DNA of 64,000 nucleotides from Tetragenococcus solitarius NBRC 100494 (GCF_001544195.1 NZ_BCPY01000010.1:1-64000), one strand, 5' to 3'. Counted from the first letter of the stretch, positions 51,050 through 62,196 are shown. Numbers and translations are program-made. Notes: a model not told the origin generated them from the letters alone.

Positions 51050-52387
51050 ATGACAACATATGAAGAATTAATGCAAAAAGACGAGCGATATTTTGCTAAG
51101 GCCGGGAGAATCTCTTATTATCCGCTATTAATTGAGCATGCTTATGGGGCAACGCTAGTAGATTTTGATGAGAAGGAATACATAGATCTATTATCTAGTG
51201 CTAGTGCAATTAATGTGGGCCACTCACCTAAAAAGATTACAGATGCGATTAAAGTACAAGCGGATAAAATGATTCATTATACTCCAGCATATATGTATCA
51301 TGAACCGGCTATTCATCTAGCAGAAAAATTATGCGAAATCACTCCAGGAAATTTTGATAAAAAAGCTACCTTTGGCTTAACTGGATCTGATGCATGTGAT
51401 GGAATAATGAAATATGCACGAGCTTACACAGGACGACCGAATATCGTTACTTTTCAAAATGCTTATCATGGGTCCACTTATGGTGCTATCTCAATGTCAG
51501 CAATTAATACCAAGATGCGCGCTAAAATCGGTCCAATCGTACCTAATATTGAGCATATTCCATTTCCTGATAACTATCGGGGAATGTACGGCCAAGTGGA
51601 ATCTAATTCGATTGAAGAATATTTAGCACCGTTTAAACAAATGATGGAGACTTATTTACCGCCAGAAGAGATTGCTTGTGTTGTTATTGAAACATTGCAA
51701 GGAGATGGCGGATTGTTAGAGCCCGTACCTGGATACTTCGAGGCTTTGTATGAACTTTGTCATGAACATGGCATTTTATTTGCTGTCGATGATGTGCAGC
51801 AAGGATTGGGACGAACAGGCACTTGGTGTTCAACTGAACACTTTAATATTGAAGCTGATTTAGTTGCTTACGGTAAATCACTAGCTGGCGGCATGCCGTT
51901 ATCTGCCATTGTAGGACGTAAAGAGATTATGGACAGCTTAGAAGCACCCGCTCATTTATTTACAACGGGAGCAAATCCGGTTTGTTGTGCTGCTTCTTTA
52001 GCCACTTTAAACATGATTGAAGAAGATAATCTTCTTCAAGAAAGTACCCGTAAGGGCGAAATTGCACAAAGACGGATGAAAAAATGGCAAGAGGATTATT
52101 CATTTATTGGGGATGTCCGTGGTTTAGGATTATCTATAGGGATTGATATTGTGACCGATAAAAAAAGTAAAACAAAAGATGAACAAGCAGCTTTAAAGCT
52201 TTGCAATCGTTTATTTGAAAGAGGGGCTGTTTTGATTGCAATTGGGGAGAGTGTTTTGCGCTTTCAACCTCCTTTAGTTATCACAGATCAGGAATTAACA
52301 AAAGCCTTAGATTTAATTGAAGAAACGATAAAGGAGTTAGCTGAAGGCAAATTAGATGATTATGATGTATCCGGACAAGGTTGGTAA
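51050..52387 (+). CDS. Class III PLP aminotransferase, isoleucine 2-epimerase-like
   Basis: A 445-residue fold-type I PLP enzyme. The cofactor lysine lies in VAYGKSLAGGMPLSA, the cofactor-contacting residues in LTGSDACD and the Asp in LFAVDDVQQG. The segments LLSSASAINVGH, FARAYTGR-like KYARAYTGR, HLFTTGANPVCCAASLATL and LRFQPPLVI parallel the Lactobacillus buchneri branched-chain amino-acid racemase (isoleucine 2-epimerase). Ordinary 4-aminobutyrate-type transamination is the alternative. The next gene, 36 bases on, is a membrane transporter-like protein. Confidence 0.82.
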   Translation: MTTYEELMQKDERYFAKAGRISYYPLLIEHAYGATLVDFDEKEYIDLLSSASAINVGHSPKKITDAIKVQADKMIHYTPAYMYHEPAIHLAEKLCEITPGNFDKKATFGLTGSDACDGIMKYARAYTGRPNIVTFQNAYHGSTYGAISMSAINTKMRAKIGPIVPNIEHIPFPDNYRGMYGQVESNSIEEYLAPFKQMMETYLPPEEIACVVIETLQGDGGLLEPVPGYFEALYELCHEHGILFAVDDVQQGLGRTGTWCSTEHFNIEADLVAYGKSLAGGMPLSAIVGRKEIMDSLEAPAHLFTTGANPVCCAASLATLNMIEEDNLLQESTRKGEIAQRRMKKWQEDYSFIGDVRGLGLSIGIDIVTDKKSKTKDEQAALKLCNRLFERGAVLIAIGESVLRFQPPLVITDQELTKALDLIEETIKELAEGKLDDYDVSGQGW

Positions 52388-52423
52388 TTTCGTTAATTTA
52401 GTAATTAGAAAGGTTGTTAGCTT

Positions 52424-53512
52424 ATGAGACAGTTTAAAATCGCGATGGCTTTTGTAGGTATTATTATTGGGGCTGGATTTGCTTCTGGACAAGAGATGCT
52501 GCAGTATTTTACTAGTTTTGGTATCTGGGGAATTGTTGGAACGATAGCTTCTATTTTTATTTTCGGATTCTTTGGTTTTGTTATTGTTGATATGGGCCAT
52601 TTTTTCAAAGCTTATTCTCATCGCGATGTGTTAAAACATGTTGTTTCGCCGATTACCAGTCGTGTCATTGACATTTTCTTATTATTAACATTATTTGGGA
52701 TAGGTGTAGTAATGGTAGCTGGCGCAGGTAGTAATTTGAACCAACAATTTGGTTGGCCTGTTTGGTTAGGAAATTTAATTTGTGTGACGCTTGTTTTTCT
52801 AGTAGGCATGATGGATACAGAAAAAGTTGTTAACGCAATCGGAGCGATTGCTCCTTTTTTAATTATTTTAGTTATTATTATCAGTTTTCGCTCACTTTCT
52901 ACGGCAGATTGGGATATTGTTGCTATGAATGCAGACGCATTAGAATTATCCTCGCCACTGCCTAATTGGTGGATCAGTGTATTAAACTATGCTTCAGTAA
53001 ACCTAACTACTGGTGTTGCAACAGCCTTTCTTTTAGGAGGCGTAGAAAAGGATAAAAAGGTTGCACGGCATGGTGGTTTAATTGGGGGTACTGTCGTTGG
53101 CTTTCTTATTGTTTTGATTAATTTAACGTTATTTGCAACTTCTACGCAAGTAGCTAGTTTTGACTTACCAATGCTACAAATGGCTCGTTTAATCCAGCCA
53201 TGGGTTGGATTTATTATGTCAATTTTGATTTTCTTTGAAATTTGGAATACAGCAATGAGCGTTTTATATTCTTTTTCAACTAGCTTTATTACACCAAATA
53301 AGAAGAAATTTCGTTATGTATTATTAGTAACCACAGTAGCAGCATTTACGCTAAGCTTTGGTGGCTTTACCAATGTTATTGGATTTGTCTACCCTGCTGT
53401 TGGTTATGGTGGTTTTATTATTTTGGGGATTTTTGTCTATACTTGGTATAAATTTTGTATAAGACAAAAAAGTTATCAAAAAAACGTGTCGGTGAAACCC
53501 ACTGAAGAATAA
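52424..53512 (+). CDS. YkvI-family membrane protein
   Basis: Integral membrane protein of 362 residues with ten to eleven hydrophobic segments, starting GIIIGAGFASGQEMLQYF, the first-helix glycine-rich motif of APC-type amino-acid transporters. Family members such as YkvI have no proven substrate. Its coupling to the PLP enzyme suggests transport of the substrate or product (a D-amino acid or a branched-chain acid), which is inference. A bidirectional terminator overlaps its end. Confidence 0.8.
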   Translation: MRQFKIAMAFVGIIIGAGFASGQEMLQYFTSFGIWGIVGTIASIFIFGFFGFVIVDMGHFFKAYSHRDVLKHVVSPITSRVIDIFLLLTLFGIGVVMVAGAGSNLNQQFGWPVWLGNLICVTLVFLVGMMDTEKVVNAIGAIAPFLIILVIIISFRSLSTADWDIVAMNADALELSSPLPNWWISVLNYASVNLTTGVATAFLLGGVEKDKKVARHGGLIGGTVVGFLIVLINLTLFATSTQVASFDLPMLQMARLIQPWVGFIMSILIFFEIWNTAMSVLYSFSTSFITPNKKKFRYVLLVTTVAAFTLSFGGFTNVIGFVYPAVGYGGFIILGIFVYTWYKFCIRQKSYQKNVSVKPTEE

Positions 53513-53561
53513 ACAAGAGCGGTTGTCTACATGTAAAACAGACAACCGCTCTTGTTTATTT
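53509..53561. terminator. Bidirectional terminator overlapping two stop codons
   Basis: AATAAACAAGAGCGGTTGTCT/AGACAACCGCTCTTGTTTATT. A 21-bp perfect stem covers the stop codons of both convergent genes. Confidence 0.92.
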
Positions 53562-54455
53562 TTTATATTGTTCAGTATCGTCCCACTCTTGTACAGTTTC
53601 GGGTTTAATTGCGTTATGCCAATCAAACTCGTCGTACCAAATGGTATGTTTCTTTTTATCCATCGCTTGAATTTTTTGAACATCTTCCTCAGATAGCTCG
53701 AAATCAGCAATTTGACTATTTTCAATTATACGATTTGTGTGTGTTGATTTCGGAATGGTTACTACATCTTGTTGATAATTCCAACGCAAGATAATTTGTG
53801 CAGCCGTTTTATGGTATTTTTCTGCTAATTGATTGATCGTTGGATCATTCAATGCTTCGCCCCCACCTAATGGAGACCAAGCTTCTAGTTGAATACCGGT
53901 CATTTTTGCCATTTCATGAATTTCTTTTTCTTGGTTTAATGGATTGTATTCCATTTGGTTAACTGCTGGAGTAACAGTGGCATGGTCTAATAGGTTTTGT
54001 AGCCGTTCATTATCAAAGTTAGAAATACCAATGGCACGTATTAAACCATCTTTGTATAGTTTTTCTAAGGCATGCCAAGTATCAATGTAACGACCATCCA
54101 CTGGCCAGTGAATTAGGTATAAATCAATATAAGTTAACTGTAATTCGTGTAATGTATCATAAAAAGCATTTAATGTGGAATCATAGCCAGCGTCTCCATT
54201 AAATACTTTTGTAGTGATAAACAAATCTTTTCGGTTGCCGCCAGTTTCTTTTAAGCTCTCACGAATTCCTTTGCCAACACCTGCTTGATTTCCATATTCT
54301 TTAGCCGTATCGATCAGACGATAACCATTTTTGATGGCTTCAGTAACAGAGTTTTGTGCGGTATGATTATCAGTTTGCCATACACCTAATCCAAAGTAGG
54401 GCATTTTAACGCCATTGTTTAGTGTGGTCGTTTCATCTAGGATGCTTTTTGTCAT
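53556..54455 (-). CDS. Aldo/keto reductase
   Basis: NADPH-dependent oxidoreductase of 299 residues, (beta/alpha)8 fold. Motifs: FGLGVWQTD, IDTAKEYGNQAGVGKGI with the catalytic Asp and Tyr, FITTKVF with the Lys, and LIHWPVDG with the His; IPKSTHTNRIIEN binds the cofactor. Resembles the Bacillus YtbE/YvgN type (glyoxal and general aldehyde reductases). The substrate is not predictable. The ATG at 54455 follows AGAGGGG. Confidence 0.92.
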   Translation of the reverse strand: MTKSILDETTTLNNGVKMPYFGLGVWQTDNHTAQNSVTEAIKNGYRLIDTAKEYGNQAGVGKGIRESLKETGGNRKDLFITTKVFNGDAGYDSTLNAFYDTLHELQLTYIDLYLIHWPVDGRYIDTWHALEKLYKDGLIRAIGISNFDNERLQNLLDHATVTPAVNQMEYNPLNQEKEIHEMAKMTGIQLEAWSPLGGGEALNDPTINQLAEKYHKTAAQIILRWNYQQDVVTIPKSTHTNRIIENSQIADFELSEEDVQKIQAMDKKKHTIWYDEFDWHNAIKPETVQEWDDTEQYKK

Positions 54456-54644
54456 CAATAATCCCCTCTTTCCTTATTTAATTTTATCGTAACGCGTTCG
54501 TTAAAAAGATGCAAAAATAAACTAGTTCTATGAAAAAAACTATTTTTTTCAACAAATTCTTGAGAAATTTTTAGAAAACAGAAAGATACTCAGTTTTTTA
54601 GCTAAGATATGGTAAAATAGGCGTAGTCTTTACGGAGGGTTGTT

Positions 54645-55154
54645 ATGAAAAAAAGAGGATTTGAAATTATTACAGACTATAGAGAAAAAGAAATTCATTT
54701 ACCACAGCGAGCGACTCATCACTCGGCTGGTTATGACTTTGAAGCTGCAGAAGAGGTTGTTATTCCGAGTATATGGAAGCAGTTTTTAACAAGAAAAATA
54801 AATGATAATGCTACAACAGAAAAAAAGATAAAACCTGTTTTGGTACCTACTGGAATTAAGGCGTATATGATGGACGATGAATTTTTACAATTAGCTAATC
54901 GTTCAAGCAATCCGTTAAAACGCTTTTTGCTTGTATCAAATGGCGTAGGCGTTATAGACAGTGATTATTATAATAACACAGAAAATGAAGGACATATTAT
55001 GTTCCAGTTTTCTAATTTTGGTCTAAAAGATGTAGTTATAAAAAAGGGTGAACGTATCGGACAAGGGATTTTCTTACCTTTTTTAAAGGCAGATGAAGAT
55101 CAAACGATTCATGATCGCACAGGAGGCTTAGGCTCGTCTGATCAAGAGAATTAA
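54645..55154 (+). CDS. dut: dUTP diphosphatase-like protein
   Basis: Trimeric dUTPase fold, 169 residues. It converts dUTP to dUMP. Five motifs appear in order: [19 protein letters not shown] (motif 2), [13 protein letters not shown] (motif 3), [10 protein letters not shown] and the C-terminal RTGGLGSSD. An insertion of about 20 residues after motif 1 ([14 protein letters not shown]) is typical of the Gram-positive form. The gene ends 13 bases before radA and is probably co-transcribed with it. Confidence 0.93.
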   Translation: MKKRGFEIITDYREKEIHLPQRATHHSAGYDFEAAEEVVIPSIWKQFLTRKINDNATTEKKIKPVLVPTGIKAYMMDDEFLQLANRSSNPLKRFLLVSNGVGVIDSDYYNNTENEGHIMFQFSNFGLKDVVIKKGERIGQGIFLPFLKADEDQTIHDRTGGLGSSDQEN

Positions 55155-55167
55155 AGTGAGGGAAATT

Positions 55168-56538
55168 ATGGCAAAAAAGGCAAAAACACAATTTGAATGT
55201 CAGAATTGTGGCTATATTTCACCTAGGTATCTAGGTAAATGCCCTAACTGTGGCAGTTGGAACTCAATGGTAGAAGAAAAAATTCAAGATACTACTGATC
55301 GTAAAAGTCGTTCCACATTGACTGGAGAAAAAATGCAGCCCACTCTTTTAAAAGATGTTGTCCCTAAAAAAGAGCCACGAGTAAAAACAACTTTAAATGA
55401 ATTAAATCGTGTATTAGGAGGCGGAGTTGTACCAGGCTCGATGGTCTTATTAGGCGGTGATCCTGGAATTGGGAAGTCTACCTTGCTTTTACAAGTGTCG
55501 CAACAACTAGCGGCAACAGGTGGTAAAGTACTTTATGTTTCAGGGGAAGAAAGTGCAGAACAAATAAAATTGCGTGCTCAACGTTTAGGCGGTGCAGAAA
55601 ACGACTTTTATTTGTTTGCCGAAACAGATATGCAAGATATCCGCGATACAATTGAAAAATTGCAACCTGATTATGTGATTATTGATTCTATACAAACAAT
55701 GACTCAACCCGACATTTCAAGCGTTGCAGGCAGTGTTAGCCAAGTTCGGGAAACAACAGCTGAGCTATTAAAAATCGCTAAATCGAACGGAATCGCTATT
55801 TTTGTAGTGGGACATGTTACAAAAGAAGGTTCTATTGCTGGACCTCGTATGCTTGAGCATATGGTGGATACAGTATTGTACTTTGAAGGAGATAAGCATC
55901 AAAGTTTTCGTATTTTGCGAGCTGTAAAAAACCGCTTTGGTTCAACCAATGAAATTGGTATTTTTGAAATGTATGAGCAAGGGCTAAAAGAGGTGGTCAA
56001 TCCTTCACAGGTCTTTTTAGAAGAACGTTTGGAAGGGACTAGTGGTTCTGCAATTGTAGTAGCAATGGAAGGGACTCGTCCTATTTTAGTTGAGATACAA
56101 GCATTAGTTACTCCAACGATGTTTGGTAATGCTAAGCGGACGACTACAGGCCTTGATTTTAACCGAGTTTCTTTAATCATGGCAGTATTAGAAAAACGTG
56201 CTGGCTTGCTTTTACAAAATCAGGATGCTTATTTAAAAGCAGCTGGTGGTGTAAAATTAGACGAACCAGCGATTGATCTTGCTACAGCGATTAGTATTGC
56301 TTCAAGCTATAAAGAAAAAGGGACTAAACCGACAGAATGTTTTATCGGCGAGATCGGACTAACTGGTGAGATTCGACGCGTTAGTGCGATTGAGCAACGT
56401 GTAAAAGAAGTCCAAAAATTAGGATTTGAAAAAGTATATGTACCAAAAAATAATTTAAGCGGTTGGAAGGCGCCGGCTGACATCGAAGTCGTTGGTGTAG
56501 CAACACTCGATGAAGCATTAAAACGTGTATTTCGATAA
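55168..56538 (+). CDS. radA: DNA repair protein RadA (Sms)
   Basis: RecA-like branch-migration helicase, 456 residues. The N-terminal zinc finger (CQNCGY...CPNC), Walker [13 protein letters not shown], the KNRFG signature and the Lon-like C-terminal domain are all present. The start at 55168 (MAKKAKTQF) has GAGGG before it; the frame continues upstream without homology. Confidence 0.96.
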   Translation: MAKKAKTQFECQNCGYISPRYLGKCPNCGSWNSMVEEKIQDTTDRKSRSTLTGEKMQPTLLKDVVPKKEPRVKTTLNELNRVLGGGVVPGSMVLLGGDPGIGKSTLLLQVSQQLAATGGKVLYVSGEESAEQIKLRAQRLGGAENDFYLFAETDMQDIRDTIEKLQPDYVIIDSIQTMTQPDISSVAGSVSQVRETTAELLKIAKSNGIAIFVVGHVTKEGSIAGPRMLEHMVDTVLYFEGDKHQSFRILRAVKNRFGSTNEIGIFEMYEQGLKEVVNPSQVFLEERLEGTSGSAIVVAMEGTRPILVEIQALVTPTMFGNAKRTTTGLDFNRVSLIMAVLEKRAGLLLQNQDAYLKAAGGVKLDEPAIDLATAISIASSYKEKGTKPTECFIGEIGLTGEIRRVSAIEQRVKEVQKLGFEKVYVPKNNLSGWKAPADIEVVGVATLDEALKRVFR

Positions 56539-56562
56539 AAATAGACAAATGGGGGTGTGCAT

Positions 56563-57675
56563 ATGCAAAAACGAGTCATTACTGTTTTAATGGTTTTTGC
56601 TGGCGCGAGTCTAGGTATCTCCTTGTTACCCTTAGCCTGGGAAACGATTGGACAGCAGCAAAATACTTGGTTAAATAATAACATTACCAATAGTCTGATT
56701 GGCGCACTTATTTTTTATTTATTTTCACTATTGGTTGTTAATATGATTTCTACTGGGATAAAAAAAGTTGAAAAATGGTTAAGTGGATTTAGCTTAACTT
56801 ACCTATTGTTTGGCGCTTTGGGAACAATTGTGGGCTTGATTATCGGTGTAATTGTTTCCGTTCCATTTTACAATTGGGAGGTTCCATTTGTTAATAGCAT
56901 TATTCCATTTGTATTAATGATTTTATTTGCATATTTTGGTTTTCAAATAAGTGTGACAAGGATTGAGGAATGGAAAAAACTTTTTGTATCTAAGACAAAG
57001 AAAAACGAACAGCAAACACAGCAATTGCTTGAACGTAAAGTTGAAGATAATTTTCATAAATATAAAATATTGGATACAAGTGTCATTATCGATGGTCGGA
57101 TTTATGATATTGCTCAAACTGGTTTTATTGAAGGAACACTTCTGATTCCTAATTTTGTGTTGTATGAATTACAATACATTGCTGATTCTGGGGATAGCTT
57201 GAAACGAGTACGTGGAAGACGAGGATTAGATATCTTAAATTCTTTACAAAAAGAAGAGGGTATTTCTGTTGAAATGTATGATGGCGATTTTGAAGATATT
57301 TCGGAAGTGGATAGTAAACTATTAAAACTTGCTAAGCTGCTAGATGGAATTGTTGTGACTAATGACTATAATTTAAATAAGGTAGCTGAATTTCAAAATG
57401 TACCTATATTAAATATTAATCAATTAGCAAATGCAGTAAAACCAGTGGTCATCCCGGGTGAAACGATGGAAGTTATGATCATAAAAGCCGGAACAGAGCG
57501 CCAGCAAGGAGTTGCTTACTTAGATGATGGAACGATGGTAGTTGTAGAAGAAGGACTTCATTATATGAATGAGCGTTTAAGCGTTGTTGTAACGAGTGCT
57601 TTACAAACTGCTGCTGGTCGTATGATTTTTGCTAAGCCAGCCCATGCTGGGCGAGGCATCGATAGTCAGACGTAA
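56563..57675 (+). CDS. yacL: PIN/TRAM-domain membrane protein YacL
   Basis: A 370-residue protein with four N-terminal membrane helices (about 5-25, 40-62, 75-100, 110-130), then a PIN nuclease domain (ILDTSVIIDGRIYD...VVTNDYNLNKVA, acidic catalytic residues) and a C-terminal TRAM RNA-binding domain. It is conserved between radA and gltX in Firmicutes; the function is not well defined. Start at 56563 after GGGGGTGTGCAT. Confidence 0.88.
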   Translation: MQKRVITVLMVFAGASLGISLLPLAWETIGQQQNTWLNNNITNSLIGALIFYLFSLLVVNMISTGIKKVEKWLSGFSLTYLLFGALGTIVGLIIGVIVSVPFYNWEVPFVNSIIPFVLMILFAYFGFQISVTRIEEWKKLFVSKTKKNEQQTQQLLERKVEDNFHKYKILDTSVIIDGRIYDIAQTGFIEGTLLIPNFVLYELQYIADSGDSLKRVRGRRGLDILNSLQKEEGISVEMYDGDFEDISEVDSKLLKLAKLLDGIVVTNDYNLNKVAEFQNVPILNINQLANAVKPVVIPGETMEVMIIKAGTERQQGVAYLDDGTMVVVEEGLHYMNERLSVVVTSALQTAAGRMIFAKPAHAGRGIDSQT

Positions 57676-57702
57676 GAAAATCAAATCAATTACTCGTTAA
57701 TT

Positions 57703-57737
57703 GCGGATTAGGTAGCCATCAGGCTTTACTAATCCGC
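57703..57737. repeat. Hairpin between yacL and gltX
   Basis: GCGGATTAG/CTAATCCGC with inner GCC/GGC, in the 146-base gap. It lacks a clear T-run, so it may be a leader structure or processing site. Confidence 0.6.
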
Positions 57738-57821
57738 CATTTAAATGTACAATTTTAGCTGAATAGTTGTTCTTATATTAAACAATCAATGACTAAGTTT
57801 TAAAAGAAGAGGAAGATGAAA

Positions 57822-59279
57822 ATGACAAAAGTACGTGTACGCTACGCTCCAAGTCCAACAGGACATTTACACATTGGTAATGCTCGGACGGCTTTATTTA
57901 ATTATTTATATGCACGTCACATGGATGGTGACTTCATCATTCGAATTGAAGATACAGACCAAAAGCGTAACATTGAAGACGGAGAGAAAAGCCAATTGGA
58001 CAACCTTGCATGGTTAGGCGTGGATTGGGATGAAGCGCCAGAAAAACCAGGCGCTTATGGTCCTTATCGACAATCAGAACGAAAAGATATCTATCTACCA
58101 TTGATTGAACAATTATTGGCTAGTAATCGGGCCTATAAATGTTATTGTACACAAGAAGAACTAGAAGCAGAAAAAGAAGCGCAGAAAGCCAGAGGAGAAG
58201 TTCCTCATTATAATGGCAAGTGTGCTCATTTATCAGCAGAAGAACAAGCAGAAAAAGAAGCACAAGGAATTGTTCCGGTCGTACGCTTTCGAGTACCAAA
58301 AAATACAGAGTATCGCTTTAATGATATGGTCAAAGGTGAAATTGCCTTTGAAGCAGATAATGTCGGTGGTGACTTTATTATTCAAAAAAAAGATGGGATG
58401 CCTACTTACAATTTTGCTGTCGTTGTAGATGACCATATGATGGAAATTACTCATGTTTTACGCGGTGATGATCACATTGCGAATACGCCAAAACAAATGA
58501 TGATTTACGAAGCATTTGGCTGGACACCACCACAATTTGGTCATATGACTCTTATTATCAATGCAGATACAGGCAAAAAGCTTAGCAAACGGGATGAATC
58601 GATTCTACAATTTATTGAGCAATACCGTCAGTTAGGTTATCTGCCTGAAGCGATGCTAAACTTCATCGCTTTACTTGGCTGGTCTCCTAAAGGCGAAGAA
58701 GAGATTTTTTCTAAACAAGAAATTATTGATATGTTTGAATCAAGTCGTTTGAGTAAATCTCCTGCTTCATTTGATGCTAAAAAGTTAGAGTGGATTGGAA
58801 ATTACTATATTAAACAACTAGATATAGATACATTAACGGATATGTGCCTGCCTTATTTACAAGCAGATGGACGTATAGAAAAAGAACCTAGTGCCAAGCG
58901 TATGGAATGGATAAAGAAACTAGTCAATTTATACCAGCCCCAAATGAGCTATGCAGCTCAAATTGTTGATTTAACATATTTATTCTTTGATGAACATCCT
59001 GTTTTAGATGATGCAGCTAAAGAAATATTGACAGGTGAAAATGTACCGGCAGTTCTTAACGCATTTAAAGCGCAGTTGGAAGAGATGGACGTTGTAGATG
59101 CTCCAACTGTAAAAAAAGCAATTAAAACAGTTCAAAAAGAAACAGGGTCAAAAGGCAAAAACTTATATATGCCAATTCGAATTGCAGTTTCTGGAGCAAT
59201 GCATGGTCCAGAATTGCCAGATACGGTTGAATTATTAGGAAAAGAAAAAGCATTAGCTCATTTGAATGAAGTATTATAA
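57822..59279 (+). CDS. gltX: Glutamyl-tRNA synthetase
   Basis: Class I synthetase of 485 residues. The HIGH-type motif is [17 protein letters not shown], the KMSKS-type motif is KLSKRDESI, and the C-terminal anticodon-binding domain is helical. The ATG at 57822 lies at proper spacing from AGAGGAAG; the ATG at 57816 is too close. In this group it commonly also charges tRNA-Gln for the GatCAB route (known biology, not shown here). A cysS T-box follows. Confidence 0.97.
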   Translation: MTKVRVRYAPSPTGHLHIGNARTALFNYLYARHMDGDFIIRIEDTDQKRNIEDGEKSQLDNLAWLGVDWDEAPEKPGAYGPYRQSERKDIYLPLIEQLLASNRAYKCYCTQEELEAEKEAQKARGEVPHYNGKCAHLSAEEQAEKEAQGIVPVVRFRVPKNTEYRFNDMVKGEIAFEADNVGGDFIIQKKDGMPTYNFAVVVDDHMMEITHVLRGDDHIANTPKQMMIYEAFGWTPPQFGHMTLIINADTGKKLSKRDESILQFIEQYRQLGYLPEAMLNFIALLGWSPKGEEEIFSKQEIIDMFESSRLSKSPASFDAKKLEWIGNYYIKQLDIDTLTDMCLPYLQADGRIEKEPSAKRMEWIKKLVNLYQPQMSYAAQIVDLTYLFFDEHPVLDDAAKEILTGENVPAVLNAFKAQLEEMDVVDAPTVKKAIKTVQKETGSKGKNLYMPIRIAVSGAMHGPELPDTVELLGKEKALAHLNEVL

Positions 59280-59309
59280 ACACAATGAACAGACGAAGTA
59301 TTAATCTTT

Positions 59310-59508
59310 TTTTGCACAGAGAGTCTGCCTTTTTGCTGAGAAGTAGACAAAAAAAGATTAAGAAATGCACCTGCAAGTGGCTTTGGCAAAACCAAAGACG
59401 GGTAAAGCTCGTTACGCTTTTAATGAGGAAGTCATCATCAATGAAAGTGGAACCACGTGTAAGCGTCTTTCGGTTAGGTTAAAGCCTACTTGAAAGGCGC
59501 TTATTTTT
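59310..59508 (+). promoter_or_regulatory. T-box leader of cysS (cysteine specifier UGC)
   Basis: Stem I starts near GCACAGAGAGTCTGCC. The likely specifier is TGC at 59366-59368 (after AGAAA). The T-box AAAGTGGAACCACGTG spans 59444-59459. The terminator AAGCGTCTTTC/GAAAGGCGCTT is followed by ATTTTT. It lies between gltX and cysS, so cysS can respond to uncharged tRNA-Cys independently of gltX. Confidence 0.88.
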
Positions 59509-59540
59509 AACAATTTATTAGCAAAGAAAGGAGTATTTTA

Positions 59541-60950
59541 ATGATCAAAATATACAATACTTTGACAAGAAAAAAAGAAATGTTTCAACCGATTACCCCT
59601 GGAAAAATTAAGATGTATGTTTGCGGTCCTACGGTTTACAATTATATACATATTGGTAATGGAAGAAGCACTGTTTCTTTTGATACTATCCGACGCTATC
59701 TGGAATTTCGAGGTTATGAAGTAGAGTATGTTTCAAACTTTACCGACGTTGATGACAAAATTATTCGAGCAGCTAAAGAGTTAGAAATAACGACACCTGA
59801 AGTGGCTGAGCGGTTTATCAAGGCTTTTAAAGAAGATACAGCAAAATTAAACGTAAAACCAGCTGATCACCATCCAAAAGTGGTAGATTATATGCAAGAT
59901 ATCATCGATTTTATTCAAGTTTTAATAGACAAAGACTATGCTTATGTAGTAGACGGTGATGTTTATTATCGAACACGGAAGTTCCCTGATTATGGACGTT
60001 TAAGTGATCAGTCCATTGATGAACTAGAAGTGGGTGCCAGTAAACGTACCGGCATAGAGCAGCAATTAAAAGAAGACCCTTTAGATTTTGCTTTATGGAA
60101 AAACGCAAAAAAAGGTGAAATTTCCTGGGAATCTCCTTGGGGAGACGGTCGTCCTGGCTGGCATATTGAATGCTCTGTTATGGCAACCCAATTACTAGGC
60201 GATACAATTGATATTCATGGGGGTGGTCAAGATTTAGAATTTCCTCATCATGAAAATGAAATTGCACAAAGCCAGGCTAAAACTGGGAAAACATTTGCTA
60301 ATTATTGGATGCATAATGGTTATGTAACCATCGGTGAAGATGATGAAAAAATGAGTAAATCGTTGGGAAATTTCGTAACTGTACATGATATTTTAGAACA
60401 AATAGATCCGCAAGTTATCCGTTTTTTCCTGTCTACCACGCAATATCGCCGACCGATTCGTTACAGTCAAAAAACCTTAGCAGAAGCAAGTAATAATTTA
60501 CAGCGCTTAAAAAATACTTACGAAAATGTTGTTTTTCGATTCAATGACGCTAAAAGTAGTTTAGCTGATGATATAGATAACAAAAAGGAATTTAACCAAT
60601 TTATTGATCAGTTTATTCAAGAAATGGACGATGATTTTAACGCGGCCAATGGAATGACAGTCATTTACGAAATGGCAAAATGGATGAATCGTTATGCTGA
60701 GCAATCTGTTGTGTCTTATGAGATGTTAGATTTTGCACTAGAACATTTTACGGAAATTATGGCTATTTTTGGTATTGAATTTAAAGAAAATATAGCAGAT
60801 GAACAAGTAGAACAACTGATTTTAGAAAGAAATGAAGCTCGCAAAAATAAAGAATTTGAACGTAGCGATGAAATCCGTGATCTTCTAAAAGAACAAGGTA
60901 TTATTTTAGAAGATACGCCGCAAGGAACAAGGTGGAAAAGACAATCATGA
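59541..60950 (+). CDS. cysS: Cysteinyl-tRNA synthetase
   Basis: Class I enzyme of 469 residues. [13 protein letters not shown] includes the HIGH motif and a zinc Cys; HIECSVMA and FPHHENE hold the other zinc ligands, and KMSKSLGN is the second motif. It is under T-box control and overlaps mrnC (ATGA). Confidence 0.97.
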   Translation: MIKIYNTLTRKKEMFQPITPGKIKMYVCGPTVYNYIHIGNGRSTVSFDTIRRYLEFRGYEVEYVSNFTDVDDKIIRAAKELEITTPEVAERFIKAFKEDTAKLNVKPADHHPKVVDYMQDIIDFIQVLIDKDYAYVVDGDVYYRTRKFPDYGRLSDQSIDELEVGASKRTGIEQQLKEDPLDFALWKNAKKGEISWESPWGDGRPGWHIECSVMATQLLGDTIDIHGGGQDLEFPHHENEIAQSQAKTGKTFANYWMHNGYVTIGEDDEKMSKSLGNFVTVHDILEQIDPQVIRFFLSTTQYRRPIRYSQKTLAEASNNLQRLKNTYENVVFRFNDAKSSLADDIDNKKEFNQFIDQFIQEMDDDFNAANGMTVIYEMAKWMNRYAEQSVVSYEMLDFALEHFTEIMAIFGIEFKENIADEQVEQLILERNEARKNKEFERSDEIRDLLKEQGIILEDTPQGTRWKRQS

Positions 60951-61336
60951 GAGATTACCAACAGTTAAATGGGCTTGCTTTAGCTTATGTGGGCGATGCA
61001 ATTTATGAAGTTTATATTCGTGACCATCTGATAGCCTTAGGAAAAACTCGTCCTAACCAACTACATCGTTTAGCAACTTATTATGTATCGGCTAAAGCTC
61101 AAGCTTTTTTGATTCAGCAGTTATTAGATGAACAGATTTTAAACAAGGAAGAAGATAATTACTATCGTCGAGGTCGAAATAGTAAAAGCCATACTAATGC
61201 AAAAAATACAGATGTGAAAACATATCGGATGTCTACTGGATTTGAAAGTTTGATGGGCTACCTGCATTTGTCGGGCCAAACTGAGCGCTTAGAAGAACTG
61301 ATTACTTGGTGCATTAAAAAAGTAGAAGAAACTTAA
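60947..61336 (+). CDS. mrnC: Mini-ribonuclease III
   Basis: A 129-residue RNase III catalytic domain without a dsRNA-binding domain, used to mature 23S rRNA ends. Core: [46 protein letters not shown]. The ATG at 60947 overlaps the cysS stop. It lies in the conserved cysS-mrnC-rlmB-rae1 string. Confidence 0.93.
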   Translation: MRDYQQLNGLALAYVGDAIYEVYIRDHLIALGKTRPNQLHRLATYYVSAKAQAFLIQQLLDEQILNKEEDNYYRRGRNSKSHTNAKNTDVKTYRMSTGFESLMGYLHLSGQTERLEELITWCIKKVEET

Positions 61337-61397
61337 TAGAAAAAGTGGTCAAATGAAAGTATAACTTTCTCGCTTTACTTTTTGAAAAGGTGATAGG

Positions 61398-62192
61398 ATG
61401 AAAAAAACAAAAAATAAAACAGCAGGGAAAAAAGTTCCACGTGAAACAAAAGCACAGGCTCCTAATTCTAATGAGACGGACTTTGTATTTGGTTATCATG
61501 CTGCACAGGAAGCTTTAAAAAAGGCTAGAGGCAACAAGCTATTTTTGTTAAAAGATGCAGGAGGAACAAAGGTAGAAGAACTCAAAACACTAGCAAAAGA
61601 ACATTCTGTTCCTGTCAAATGGGTTCCTAAACAAAAACTAGAACAAATGAGTGAAGGCGGAGTACACCAAGGGGTTGTTTTAGCAATTACTCCTTATCAA
61701 TATTTATCACTAAATGAATTAATTGATCAAAGTAAACCAGAGCCCTTTTTTATTCTTTTAGATCATATTGAAGATCCACATAATTTTGGATCAATTCTAA
61801 GGACAGCAGATGCTTCGGGTGTAGACGGAATCATTATCCCTAAACATAGAGCTTGTGGTATTACTCCTGCAGTAGTTAAAACATCTACTGGAGCGGTGGA
61901 ATATGTACCTGTAGCGCGTGTGACAAACCTGACACAAGCTGTTACCAAATTAAAAGAAAAAGGATTTTGGATTTTTGGAACGGATATGAATGGAACTTCC
62001 TATCATAAGTGGAACGCTACAGGAGCCATTGGTCTTATTATTGGTAATGAGGGCCAAGGAATGAATGCAAGCTTAAAAAAACAAGTAGACGAAATGCTGA
62101 CAATTCCTATGACAGGGCATGTACAAAGCTTGAATGCTTCTGTGGCAAGTGGAATATTAATGTATGAGGCTTTCGTAAAACGAAGTGAGTGA
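61398..62192 (+). CDS. rlmB: 23S rRNA 2'-O-methyltransferase RlmB-like (SpoU/TrmH)
   Basis: A 264-residue SPOUT methyltransferase. The N-terminal substrate domain (FVFGYHAAQEALKK) is followed by the knotted SAM domain: DHIEDPHNFGSILRTADA, GLIIGNEGQGM, IPMTGHVQSLNASVASGILMYE. The first 25 residues are basic and less conserved. Within this head the codons for VPRET overlap a parS match (61433-61448). Confidence 0.93.
   Translation: MKKTKNKTAGKKVPRETKAQAPNSNETDFVFGYHAAQEALKKARGNKLFLLKDAGGTKVEELKTLAKEHSVPVKWVPKQKLEQMSEGGVHQGVVLAITPYQYLSLNELIDQSKPEPFFILLDHIEDPHNFGSILRTADASGVDGIIIPKHRACGITPAVVKTSTGAVEYVPVARVTNLTQAVTKLKEKGFWIFGTDMNGTSYHKWNATGAIGLIIGNEGQGMNASLKKQVDEMLTIPMTGHVQSLNASVASGILMYEAFVKRSE
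61433..61448. promoter_or_regulatory. parS site 3, inside the rlmB coding region
   Basis: AGTTCCACGTGAAACA fits TGTTNCACGTGAAACA at all but the first base (the N position is C). It lies about 33 kb right of oriC. Intragenic parS sites are common in Firmicutes. Confidence 0.85.
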
Positions 62193-62196
62193 GACT

